A stretch of DNA of 64,000 nt from Artocarpus heterophyllus (taxonomy: Eukaryota > Streptophyta > Magnoliopsida > Rosales > Moraceae): contig CM046343.1 of assembly GCA_025403435.1 (NCBI GenBank), positions 31,654,930-31,718,929 of the forward strand, given 5' to 3'. Shown here in pieces: positions 35,796 through 47,900 of this stretch. Every line of letters begins with the position of its first letter. Position 1 is the stretch's first letter. The notes below the pieces were generated by a model, which ran no database searches, was not told the origin of the DNA, and worked only from the letters and a program-made list of their open reading frames with translations. The position numbers and the translations under genes are program-made.

Positions 35796-36004
35796 TGTTG
35801 GCGTATCTAGGATTATCTAGATACTTAGAAGTTAGTTATGAGTAAGTTATTTATGAGTCCTAGTTTCTAGGGATTTAGTTCAGTAGGTCATAAGGTTTAT
35901 TTTCATTATAAATAAGTTTTACACTGAACGGTTTTCAAGTTAATAAAAAATTCAGTATAACAAGTGCAGTGTATTATTGGTTTCCTTCCTTTGTGCGTTC
36001 TTTA
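35796..36004 (+). repeat. 3' LTR, 209 bp
   Basis: Same length as the 5' LTR with about 13 substitutions and no net indel; ends TTCTTTA before the right CAACC. TATAAATA lies at 35907-35914. Confidence 0.92.
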
Positions 36005-37638
36005 CAACCAAGAAAGAATATGATTATATTTAGAGAACTTATTTCACTAGGGTTCCCTTTATTCAAATATTTATTCTGCAGAAACATTTTATGAGTAAGA
36101 AAAATAGTAATAACAAAAATGACCATTTAAAATAGACACACCGGTTTTTTCTTGGAGTTCTCTTACTTCGAATATTCAGCAAAAAACTCCTTTGTCATTG
36201 GACACCAAACTTCAGCACACTGTACGTCTGCAATAAATCCACCTTTTACCAAATCCAACCAGTTTGCTTCATACAATTTGAGACCAATAAGGAAGTTCAG
36301 ATCCGTAATCCTCTCGTCCTCTCTCACAAGCGTAGCTACAATCATAACAGATTTTCACTCCAAGTGGAAAGAATAAGGCTGCACGTTACTGGACATTTAC
36401 TGTAATTACAGCATACATACCAGTGAGCCCAAGTTTGCAGTGAGATTTAGTGAGGCTGATAACCTTTCTAAACGTGTGGGCAGCAACGACATGCACCTGA
36501 ACAAAACCATTATGATTTGTTGTTCTATAATGCATTCCGAATATTCTGAAGCCAAAAAGTATATAATTACCACATCCATAAGTAGTAATCCCCATTCTCT
36601 ATTTCTTATTTCTTCAATAATCTTTTCAGATTCTTCAGACCGTTTTCCCCCAAAGGCAACCATGTTATATGTTGTCACAACCACCCCAGCATTACACGGA
36701 ATCTCTCTTTGCTATCAGAAGTGAAACGACAAAGTACCGATTCTTCTTAAGCACAAGCTTCACTTTTCCGTAATTGGCAGTAGAACCATGTATGAAGTCT
36801 ATCATCTCCTTGGGAAGCTTGGTCTTTGACAATTTATTCAAAACACTTACGATTGTCTCAGTTTCTAACCGACGGATACCGCGGCTTAAAGCGAGTGAGG
36901 GGTCAAATTGTACTCGTGCATTGATTCTGGTCTAGAAATCATTCATACACACACACGCACACACAAACAAACATTCAACGATCTGCCAAAACATAAACGC
37001 CATTGGGGTCTCTAATTATGCTTTCAAGGCTTGAAATTTAGTATTACCTGCAGACGGGTTCGGCAATGGCAATGAGAAAATCGTAAGCTTGTTTATACAA
37101 AGGAGAGAATGTCTCAAGGAAAATTCGTCCGTCAGCACAAGCCCACAAAGGCCTATTGGCGTGGTCGGGTTTCAATTCTAGTTTGACAAAATCCCTCTTT
37201 TCCCCTCACCTTCAAAAATCAATCGCAATTTTATCAAATTCTCAAACCCCAGAAAAAAAGAAAAAAAAGAAACACACACGCAGAGAGAAAAGAAAAAAAG
37301 AGAAGAACTCACCATCGCACAAATCGTCGTCCACTTCGTCGCAGAAATATGCATCTTCGTCTTCGATAAAGACGTTCTTCTGCTCTTCCTGTAGCGATAG
37401 CTAGATCAAATCAGAAAACAATAAAACCGGAAAAAGAGCATTATACCAGAGAAAAAAAAAAAAAAAAAACCTTGGCAGAAGATTTGTGCTTCTTGCTAGG
37501 TCGACCCCTGTGGTCACCTGTAAAATCGAATCGAATGATTATCAATAAACATTACTCGATCTTCGTCAAACATTTCCAGGGAAAAAAAAAAAGTTCCGAT
37601 GGGAGATAGAAAAAATTGAGGACAATACCGTGTCCCAT

Positions 37639-39973
37639 GATTTTTGTGAACGAAAAGGAGTTACACTTCGTAGTTAAGCTTTTAGATTTGCTTGAGTTTG
37701 TTTGCCATTTTTTGCAAACGATTTAATTTTTCTTTCTTTGAATTTATTTACCTTAGAAAAAGATTTTAAGAAATGGCTTTAAGAAAAAGTTATTTTTAGA
37801 TAAATGGTTTTTTTATAAAAAATTAAATTTTTTAGATAAGAAAGTAGCTTTAATTTTTTTTTATCCTACTGACTTTTTTTTTACTATAATTTTTTTTAAA
37901 AAAATTAAAACAGTTTTTTATCTAAAAAAAGTTATTTTTTAGTGTAAAAAAACCATTTATTCAATTAAAATTTATTTTGACCTTTTTTTCAAATTTTCCC
38001 CTTCTTGAGTCTTTGGTCCTGTGTTCCTTTTCTTTAATTTTAGCATAAGACCCTCAGCTTCCATCCAAATCTATTAACTTTTTAACTTGATATTATCAGC
38101 TAATTCTGCATGGATCCAATTTTGTATTGAAAAGACTAAAATACGCCTATAAGGCTTCATAATTGAGGAACAAATTCAATAACAAAAAAAAACTATCAAA
38201 CACCAAAATCCTTTCAGGCTTATTTGTTTCGTGGTTCGAATCACGGCTTGAATCATTTTGTTATAGTATTTTCTCTCACAAAAATTTAAATCTTCATTCA
38301 AATACTTTATTCAAATACTCGAATCAAACGGGCTCTTCGTCCCTCTCGGGTGAAACAAACTTCAACTTCCAATAATCTTATATGCTCAAAACTTCATATC
38401 ACTTGTAGTTTTGAACTCTTCTTCTGAAAAATTATAGAGAAATAAGAAGAAAGATTTGCTCGACCACCATCATAAACAACTTATAGCATCAAACCTACAC
38501 TCCCTCCTCCATAAACCATATAAACCATATCAATTTTGATCTTGCAACCTTTTGAAAACCCAAAAGGCCCAGAAAAATAGAAGATTAAAATGAGTTGTGA
38601 ATCCACAATTTCATTGTCCGAAGAAGAAGAAGCAATTGCGAATCCACGCGAACATTGTGGGTCATGTCGGAGACCTTCCGGCCTATTAGTCGCCAGACCC
38701 ATCATGCTTATTCCCTAGACCTTCCTCGTCTTCTCTTCTTGATCCTAGACTTGCCGCCACCTCTTCCCGTCGATTCCGGCCCCCCAAATCTCAGACTACT
38801 TCTTCTTCTTCACTTTGTTTCTCAGATTTACGTTCTTTTAGGGGATTTACCTTTCTTTTTAGTTAGTTTATAGTTTTTTAATTAATTTGTTATTTTTTTA
38901 AGGTTTTTAATTAAACATTACTATTTTTTTTTAATATACAATCAATATACATGTCTACGAAATTGAAAACCATGCTTAATTGCTTATTCCTCATTGTTGG
39001 TAACTTTTGGCCTCTTCCTTTGTAGGCAGCTTCTAGTATTTTGACATTTGTTGCCTTTTTTTATTATGGGATGTATCTCTTGTTGATGCCTAGCCCTGGT
39101 CTGCTATATATCAACACCACGTGTAGTTATGCACAATAATAGGATGGCTCTTCTTGCTTATCTCGGCCTTCCAAGGCCACTTCGGAGGTAAGGAGACATC
39201 GGTGTGGTGTCGGCCAAAGGCCCTCTGACATTCAAGTCAATTGCCTATTTGGCAGAATTTGGGAGCAAAGTTAGGTAAAAAAAAGCACGTTACCTTAAGG
39301 TGCAATAAATACGCTAAATTTGTAAGCTACCATTTGAATCGGGTGTTAGGTGGATTTGACCTGTGGTCTGTGTGTCCCATCATGACGTGTCAGGTGGCAA
39401 GTGATAAGTGTCATGATCTATGCGGGCGGTTTGCTCTCCATCTAAGGGTTGGAATGAGGCCATATGTCGACCTTTTGTGATAAGTTGTTGCCTAGGTGCA
39501 TGTTTATTTGGTCATACCGAGCACACGTTCTTCCAGAGAAGACGATGCCTGGTGTTGCAGCCAGCGGGGCCCCAAGGAGCACCTCGGAAGAAAGAACTGA
39601 GCACGCGAGAATTGCGAAATTGTCTATGGAGGCTTTGGCCAAGCAATGTGGCCGATTAGCCGTGCGAGGGAGTGTTCCTGGGAGATGCACCAAGCACACC
39701 CCAACATCTCTGTTCATGCAAATCTGAACCAGTGCTCTCACACAATTTTGCAAGCTCAAATATCCCTCTTGCTATCCCCAATTTTGGTGCATACGTTTAA
39801 TTTTACCATGATACGCTCATTAAACATGTTTACGTTAGAGTTTTGATAGATTTGGACGAAAAAGCCTTTAATTGCAAATATTTTCAAAATTTGAGGACTG
39901 TTTTATCAAAATCAAAAACATGATCAATGTATCACCAATTAAAAAGTTGAAGTATCACGGGGCAAATTACTTA
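37639..39973. other. Gene-free stretch 5' of the XPB pseudogene
   Basis: 37,740-37,990 is A/T-rich with a partly inverted ATAAATGGTTTTTTTA / TAAAAAAACCATTTAT pair. 39,170-39,760 is noticeably more GC-rich and may be a worn LTR or transposon piece; no domain could be recognised in it. Confidence 0.55.
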
Positions 39974-40150
39974 GGGGGTGTTTGACAATGGTGGGAGCCA
40001 CTCAGTTCCCACCACAATCTCAGTTATGAACAGTGTAAAGCTCTCGTATGTTACTGTACAATAAACAAAATATGCTACAGTATAAAACTCTCACATACTA
40101 TAATAAAAGTGCTTCCTACCATCGGTTCCATCACTCTTCCAAACACCCTA
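39974..40150. mobile_element. Short MITE, family A, TTA target duplication
   Basis: The left end GGGGGTGTTTGACAATGGT and the inverted right end TAGGGTGTTTGGAAGAGTGA match. TTA flanks both sides (39971-39973 and 40151-40153). The core has GTAAAGCTCTCGTATGTTAC and a second motif copy GTATAAAACTCTCACATACT. The best-preserved copy together with 20073-20236. Confidence 0.85.
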
Positions 40151-40306
40151 TTAAAAGAAAAGGCATGATTATCGGAGATCAAAGAGTCCAGTGTATTCGA
40201 AAAGGAGCGGCGTCAAATATTTATAGAGAGGGAAGGAAACTGCCTCTGTACGTCTCGGTAGCACGGGGGTAAAAAAAAAAAAATAGTGGGGCCCACGAGC
40301 GAAATT

Positions 40307-41725
40307 AAACGACTTGTAGCTTGTTTTATTGCACGTTGTTTCTTGTTGAGTAAAAAGTTTATCCACAATGTCGTTTTCTAAATCTAATCATAATCCTAAT
40401 CTTAACACACGTTAAACGACATGTAGCTTCTTACTCTTTGGCCTCTTTTTTTTTTTCTTCTTTCTTTCTATTACTTTTTATTTCTTTTTTCAACTTTATT
40501 TGTCCACATTTCTTTTACAAAACGGCACCTCACTTTTTCTTTCCTTCTTCCTTTCTTTCTTTTTAATTTTTCGATGTTTTACACTTTGTTCCTTTTTTTT
40601 TTGGAAATTTATCTAATGAAAATAAAAAAAACACCCACCCTTCAAATATGCTTTACATTTTTTTTTTTTTGTAAATTTTTTGGTGGAAACCTAAAAGAAG
40701 TATGACCAGCTTTCAACTATCAGATACTGAAAAAAAAGTTATTTGATCATATTTAACGGTTTTAAAACATAAACCATTGATAAGGGTTTCTACTAAAGAA
40801 ATCCTCATTTTTTTTTCACTTACCTTTTTTTCCACTCTTTTTCTTTGCTCTATTTGCTTGTAATAATCTATTACACCAATATTCCATGCCTTTTACCATT
40901 TTGTTGCTTTTATTTATTATTTGTTTTAACCTTATCACTCTCTCTTAGCTTTCTTAAACTTAAAATCTTTACTTTCTCATCATAATAATCTCACTGTTTT
41001 GTGATCAACTTTGACTTTTGTTGCATGTATATTATTTTCATTCCTTTTATGATCAAATCATTTAATAAATTATGTATTTCATAAATCCCATAAAAATAAG
41101 ACCTCTAAAAATAAATATCCATAGTTCAAAACTAAAAAAAAAATACAGAAGTTATTTTTGCAAATAATCTTTTTCCTTTGAATTTCAAAGAAAATTTTTT
41201 TTCTTATATATATTCTTTCCATTGATAATCTACGCTCCTTTTTTTATCATTTATTCATAATTTACAGTGCAAAAATTTCAATTAAACTCAGTTTGTGTAT
41301 CACACATACCTCAATTACAATTTGTGTTTTCCTTCTACATGTTGTTTTGATAGTTACACACGACATGTCGTTCATAGATGTGATTTCTTGTTTTCTTTAA
41401 AATGCCACGACCTTTTTTTTTCCGAAATAAATAAAACGTCACAAAATTCATCCATATTACCATCATGTCCTTTGTTTAAAATAAAAATAAATAAATAAAT
41501 AACAACGACACGTTTTTTCCCCATGGCCATTCCTGCCTTCCCAGCAAACGACATATGCATCATTTATATTGTCGTTTTTATTCGTATTTAATAAAGCAAA
41601 CAAAACGACATGTGACTCTCTTCAGCAGGAGGACGTGTCGCCCTTGCCTTCCTTTCCAAATTCCAACATTTGGCTTTGACTTTTGCCTCATCGTTCAAAA
41701 ACTAAAACGTCATGTCGTTTCCTTC
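40307..41725. promoter_or_regulatory. Cluster of AAACGACATGT-like motifs upstream of beta-adaptin
   Basis: Variants of AAACGACATGT or its complement occur at about 40307, 40414, 41357 (perfect palindrome CGACATGTCG at 41361-41370), 41501, 41546, 41602 and 41704. They lie between 1.6 kb and 0.2 kb before the beta-adaptin start. The role is unknown; worn repeat or shared binding site are both possible. The rest of the stretch is T-rich with no gene. Confidence 0.4.
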
Positions 41726-41919
41726 AAAATATGTCTCGAGAGAGAAACCTGAAGTCGGACCGTACCCGTCTAACAAAACCCGGTTCGAATATTTTAACAC
41801 GGATTAATTGTCCGCTTTGATCTTCTTCAATTCCAACTCGCTTTGCTCTCTTTCTCTCTCTTCTTTCTCTCTCTGCAACTTTCTTCTTCGTCGACTCGGA
41901 GACGAAGCCCCACAGAAAA

Positions 41920-44900
41920 ATGAGCGGCCACGACTCCAAGTACTTCTCCACCACCAAGAAGGGAGAAATCCCCGAGCTCAAAGAGGAGCTCAACTCTCAG
42001 TACAAGGTTCCAATCTGTCTCTCTCTCTTTCTCTTGCTCTTTCTATATTTACATGTTGTTGCATATGTATTTGGGATCTCCGATCTTAGGTTTTCCGATT
42101 TTTGTTGCGTCGTCGTGTTTTCTTTGCGTCCCGTGGAGATTTGTGCTCAGATCTGTTGGTTCGCGCTATTATTCTTTGATTGGATTTCTTTTTTCTTTTT
42201 TCTTTTTAATTTCAATGGAGTAGCTTCGTTTCATGTTAGCTTGTTCTGGATTAGGACTGGTGTGTAGTTTCGGTTGACGATCTGTTTTCCATTTGAATTC
42301 CCGAGAAACCAGTGGGAAAATGGGAGCAAATCGGGGATTTTGTTGAATTCAACGCGATCGTGAACGTATAAACGACTTGAAGCTTTCAATTCTATTGTTA
42401 TTCAAACGAATGAGAAGACATTGTGGATTTCTCTTGATATAGCGAGTTTGATTTTGCTTCTATGAGATCTCTAAGCCTTTTCAGATAATTCAAATGTATG
42501 AGGATTCAAAAAGGGAATTAAAGTATTTTTTTAAACAATTCTAGAATGTAAATTAGATTGTCTGCAACTTAAGTAATTTTTTGTAATTCAATGTAGCTTT
42601 TGTTTTTGTCCATACTCATATAAAATTTAACCTGTATATTTGTTTTGGGTCGTTGCGTTGATCTTGATCTTTTGTTGGGAAAAGAAGGACTTCAAGTTTA
42701 TGTCGTTCTTGTTCTGGGTCGTCAGTTTTTTTGTACTTCTTTGGAAGTTATGTGAATCAAGTTGTTCTTTTATATGTTATGCAGGATAAGAGAAAAGATG
42801 CTGTCAAGAAAGTGATTGCTGCAATGACAGTTGGGAAGGATGTTTCATCACTCTTCACGGATGTAGTAAATTGCATGCAAACTGAAAATTTGGAGCTGAA
42901 GAAGCTTGTTTATTTATATCTCATAAATTATGCTAAAAGCCAGCCTGACCTAGCAATACTTGCAGTGAATACATTCGTTAAGGTAAAGCCTTCATTAAAC
43001 TCCATTTCTCCTACATTTCGAGATCAACATGTTCACATCATTTGGTCAAGAAAAGGATTAGGGGGAGAAAAGGAGGAAATGATTGTTTAATATAGTTTTT
43101 ATTTTCTGTCTGGGCATAACAATCTGTTGTGAGGAATTCTATTGGTATGATAGTAACCCATGTGGTTATTCTGGTCAGAAGGATATATCTTGTTTTATTA
43201 GCTTAATAATTTTAAACTCTCATTGAAGAGTGCCCTCCACGTTACACTTGATGAACCCTTCAATTTTGTTTCTTTCTTCTTTTTTTTTCTTCCAAAATAA
43301 GTGTGTTTTTTCTTTTTTATAGGTTTTAGCATTTAGTTGGTACTTTAGCAAGAAGACAAATTTTTTTTTTGGTCAAGTTAAGTCGGATGTTTTTTATGTG
43401 TGGCATGTGTTTCTGTGAGAAAGAAATATATTAATAAATTAAATGCATTACGCAGAATAATATGGAAGTTCTGCGACGAGTATAACAACAGCAATATGAA
43501 GCACAAACTGAAATGCAGTGGTGCTATTCCAAAGGATTCAAGGAACTTATTATCATTTGATGGAGTTTGATTTATGTTTTCACACTAAAATTTTGAATGG
43601 AGAAGTTTTCTTATATGCTATTATGCAGCTCTAACAAATACTACATGATTGTTTCTGCAGGATTCACAAGACCCGAATCCTCTGATTCGTGCTTTGGCTG
43701 TGCGCACAATGGGGTGCATTCGTGTTGATAAAATTACTGAATACCTTTGTGATCCTCTTCAGAGATGTCTTAAGGTTGTTTCTTATTTCTGATAAAGTTT
43801 TGACATTATAGGCTTTTTGAAATCTAGATAATATAAGATTCTGATAAATTAGTTGCAGTTTCTGGTTATTGATTAGACTATTTGTTGACAGGATGATGAT
43901 CCATATGTTCGTAAGACAGCGGCCATATGTGTTGCGAAACTTTATGACATAAATGCTGAGTTGGTTGAGGATAGGGGTTTTCTGGAATCTCTCAAGGATT
44001 TGATATCTGACAACAATCCAATGGTTGTGGCAAATGCTGTTGCCGCTCTTGCTGAAATTCAAGAGAATAGTAACAGACCCATTTTTGAGATCACTAGTCA
44101 TACACTGTCAAAGCTGCTTACCGCTTTAAATGAATGCACAGAGTAAGTTTGATTTGTCTTTGTTTATTAACATTAACTTTGATCCCAGAGAATTGATTAG
44201 TCTTCTTGGCCTTTTTATTTATTGCTTGTGATGTTCCATGTATTTGTTGTGCAATTTATTTCTTTGCGATCCCTGTATGTTATTGTTTGACTTGAAATTG
44301 ATAACGTTTGCAGGTGGGGTCAAGTTTTTATACTGGATGCTCTTTCTAGATACAAGGGTGCTGATGCTCGTGAAGCTGAAAACATAGTGGAGAGAGTGAC
44401 ACCACGACTACAACATGCTAACTGTGCGGTTGTACTCTCAGCTGTGAAGGTGATGCTTTGGCTGATCATTGGGCATTATCTCAGTATTGCTACTGCATTG
44501 CCATCAATATTTTTCGTACTTCTGTTATCCACCATTATAACAAACTTTCCCTTACATTTTCCTTGCAGATGATCCTGCAACAAATGGAACTTATAACAAG
44601 TACTGATGTGGTTAGAAATCTTTGCAAGAAGATGGCTCCTCCGCTGGTGACATTACTCTCTGCTGAACCTGAAATACAATATGTGGCACTGCGGAACATA
44701 AACCTTATAGTACAAAGACGGCCTACAATCCTTGCTCATGAAATTAAGGTGAACTATTATCAATCTTGGTTCTTGCCTGTTACTTCTAATGTCTAAGGTT
44801 CTTGCTTGTTGAAGGAAGATCTTGTCTATAATTAGTGCATCATTTGCTAGGTATTCTTCTGCAAGTACAATGATCCTATATATGTGAAGATGGAAAAGTT

Positions 44901-47900
44901 GGAAATCATGATAAAGTTGGCTTCTGACCGAAATATAGACCAGGTGTGTAGATTTTTCTCGTGGTTAACAAGTTCTGAGTAGCAATTTGCTAATATTTAA
45001 TTGGTCCGTTTTTCCATTACGTTTTTGTAGGTCCTCTTGGAGTTTAAAGAGTATGCTACAGAAGTTGATGTCGATTTTGTTAGAAAGGCTGTTCGTGCAA
45101 TTGGCCGTTGTGCCATCAAATTAGAAAGAGCAGCTGAGCGTTGCATTAGTGTTCTACTTGAACTGATTAAGATTAAAGTGAACTATGTGGTTCAAGAGGC
45201 TATCATTGTCATCAAAGATATCTTTAGGAGATATCCCAATACGTAAGCTGCATTATTTGTTTTGTATTAAGGATTTTTTTCCCTTCTTCTAAACTTTGTG
45301 TATTCTCTCTTTCTTGCTTTATATCTATAAATCCTTTGTATTTTACCTTTCTCTTGCTTTGCAGCTATGAATCCATTATTGCTACACTATGCGAGAGCCT
45401 AGACACTTTGGATGAACCAGAAGCTAAGGTATTAATTTTTTTTTTTTTCCGGTGTCATTGTACAGGTTAATAGCTTGATATATAGAGAAACGAGCCTCAT
45501 TGTTTCCAGTGCTCATATATACAGTTTCCCTTTCTTTGTTAACTTAACTTAGGCATCAATGATCTGGATAATTGGCGAATATGCGGAAAGAATTGACAAT
45601 GCTGATGAGCTCCTTGAGAGCTTTTTAGAGAGTTTCCCTGAAGAGCCTGCACAAGTACAGTTGCAACTGCTGACTGCTACTGTCAAACTTTTCCTTAAGA
45701 AGCCAACTGAAGGCCCTCAGCAGATGATACAGGTCTGTATAAGTATTATATAGTAACATTTCAGGATCCCTCTTTTTTTGTTCTCCCCAACCTCATTTAA
45801 CCTTGAAAATGTTATTTGAAATGGTCATGTCCTCCCTATATATCTCAAGAAAGAGGAGAATTTCATCAGTATAGAGCTACTTTGGTTTACAACAATATCT
45901 ATTCTAATTTCTAAAAGATCTTCTAATGTTTTGAAATGGCCTTATTAGAGCTTCACAAAATACTCTTGATCAAACTGGAAATGAAATAGCCAAATGGGAT
46001 CCTTTTTTGTAAATCTCTTGTGCTATGCTTAACTTCAAGGTCTCCTTTTTGACTGAATGTACGTTGAATGATTAGTAAACCATTCGTTCAAATGTTGGTT
46101 TTTTTTGGTGCTGTGCATTACATAATCACAGATAACTGATTGCATGGTCACTAATGTAGAGGGAATTACCATTATGATTTAGAGGTGGTTTTTTGTTTAT
46201 ATGTAAAAGCTAAATTGCGGTGTTATGACTAGAAAAATTTTCCTTCTTGACATGAGCTTCAAGTGTACAGTTTTTGATAGTTTTTTAGTAGATTCTTACA
46301 ATGTGGATTTATGTTTACAGGTTGTCTTGAATAATGCAACTGTAGAAACAGATAACCCTGACCTAAGGGATCGTGCGTACATATATTGGCGTCTCTTATC
46401 AACTGACCCTGAGGTGTGGTTCAGCCAAGAATCTATTTTTGTCTTTTATTTTTCTTGAGACAGTTACTGTATTTCACCTTTTATTCTATTTCTCTGGGAA
46501 AAAAGAGTGGTGCTGTTGCTTTGAGAAGTGTCTTGACATTCATATCAGACGATTGCTATTGGGGTATCATCTCATGCATATGCTACAGCTGACTTTAGCT
46601 TCTCAGTTGACTCCTAGATAATGGAACACTAGATAATGGAACTTAAACATAGTCTTGAACTTACTTCACATGATAGGGTCCAATACAGGACCTAATAACT
46701 CCTATGCTTACCCAAGTGGGAGAAAAAAGAAAAAAAGGACACCTTCTATGCCTTTTTAGTGTATTTTTAGTCAAGTCAGCTTTATTCTGGTTACTACTGA
46801 AAGTGGGACTCAATGTTGTACGGGTATTTGTTGTAAAAGCATGAAGTTGTTGACGCTGAAGATTACATATTCTGGGCCTGATAAGTCTACCTTTTGTGAC
46901 ACAGTCTGCAAAGGATGTTGTGTTAGCAGAGAAGCCAGTGATTAGTGATGATTCAAACCAGCTTGATTCTTCTCTTCTAGATGAGCTACTTGCCAACATT
47001 GCTACCTTATCTTCCGTGTATCACAAGCCTCCAGAAGCATTTGTAACACGCGTGAAGACTACAGCCCAGAGAACAGAAGATGATGAGTACGCTGAAGGGA
47101 GCGAAGCCGGGTATTCTGAATCTTCTGCACATGTAGCTGATGGTGCTGCATCTCCACCAAGTGGCTCTGGAAGCGTTCCATCTGCTGGAGGCGGACAACC
47201 AGGTCCTGCACCAACTCAACCAGCAACTGCTGCTCCAGTCCCAGATTTACTTGGCGATCTGATAGGCCTGGATAATAGTGCCATTGTCCCTGTGGAGCAG
47301 CCTGCAACTCCTGCTGGGTAAGTTTGATGGAACATGCAATGTGTCTCAGTATCGGAGGAGTCAATTGGTTGTAAGGAATGTTCTCTTGATAGGACTTGAT
47401 GACTTTTCTGATGTTTGTTGCAGCCCTCCATTGCCTGTTTTACTGCCTGAATCAACTGGTCAAGGCTTGCAGATCAGTGCTCAGCTCACAAGACAGGATG
47501 GTCAAATCTTTTACAGTATATTGTTTGAGAACAACTCACAGGTTCCTCTGGACGGTTTCATGATTCAATTCAACAAAAATACATTTGGTCTTGCAGCTGC
47601 TGGACCGTTGCAGGTAGTTAGCTAGCTTATAAGATTTTGTTTTCTTTTTTTGGTCTTCTATTTCTTACCTTAAATTCCCTTACCTTATGTTTTATGGGCT
47701 TTTAGGTTCCACAATTGCAACCTGGGACATCTGCAAGGACACTTCTGCCAATGGTTATTTTTCAAAATATGTCTCAAGGTCCTCCAAGCTCACTCCTGCA
47801 GGTTGCTGTGAAAAACAATCAACAACCAGTGTGGTACTTCAATGATAAGATCTTGTTACACGTGTTCTTTACTGAGGAAGGAAGAATGGAGCGTGCAAGC

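Larger units (their letters stand above)
30827..36004 (+). mobile_element. Ty1/copia retrotransposon, complete but broken (5178 bp)
   Basis: 5' LTR 30827-31035, primer site 31036-31047, gag-pol 31068-35788, polypurine tract 35787-35795, 3' LTR 35796-36004. The 5-bp target duplication CAACC is perfect (30822-30826 and 36005-36009). The LTRs are the same length and differ at about 13 of 209 positions by eye, indicating an old insertion, plausibly a few million years at usual plant rates. It sits in an intron of the XPB pseudogene in the opposite orientation. Confidence 0.95.
28513..37638 (-). pseudogene. XPB1: XPB (TFIIH helicase subunit) pseudogene, intron-bearing
   Basis: The minus strand keeps the exon layout of plant XPB, the SF2 3'-5' helicase of TFIIH used in transcription start and nucleotide excision repair. 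Exon-like segments: 37638-37629, 37517-37471, 37388-37313, 37204-37048, 36931-36571, 36496-36421, 36335-36142, about 30797-30538, 30446-30374, 30120-30007, 29764-29684, 29576-29517, 29378-29297, 29208-29066 and 28600-28513. Lesions: stop at 36888-36886; one-base deletion near 36868; internal deletion at 36731-36727 removing about 240 residues including helicase motif I; motif II DEVH read as DVVH; stop at 36165-36163; copia element 30827-36004 in an intron; an 88-bp exon duplication at 30561-30736; the motif VI arginine changed to Ser (RILSAK); and a frame error near 29297. Retained introns mean a DNA-level duplicate, not a processed copy. A working XPB must exist elsewhere. Confidence 0.93.

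Noticed and set aside
39442..39759. 105-codon minus-strand frame in the 39.2-39.8 kb GC-rich patch
   Set aside because: Overlapping frames on both strands are equally long, as expected in GC-rich DNA; no domain seen.
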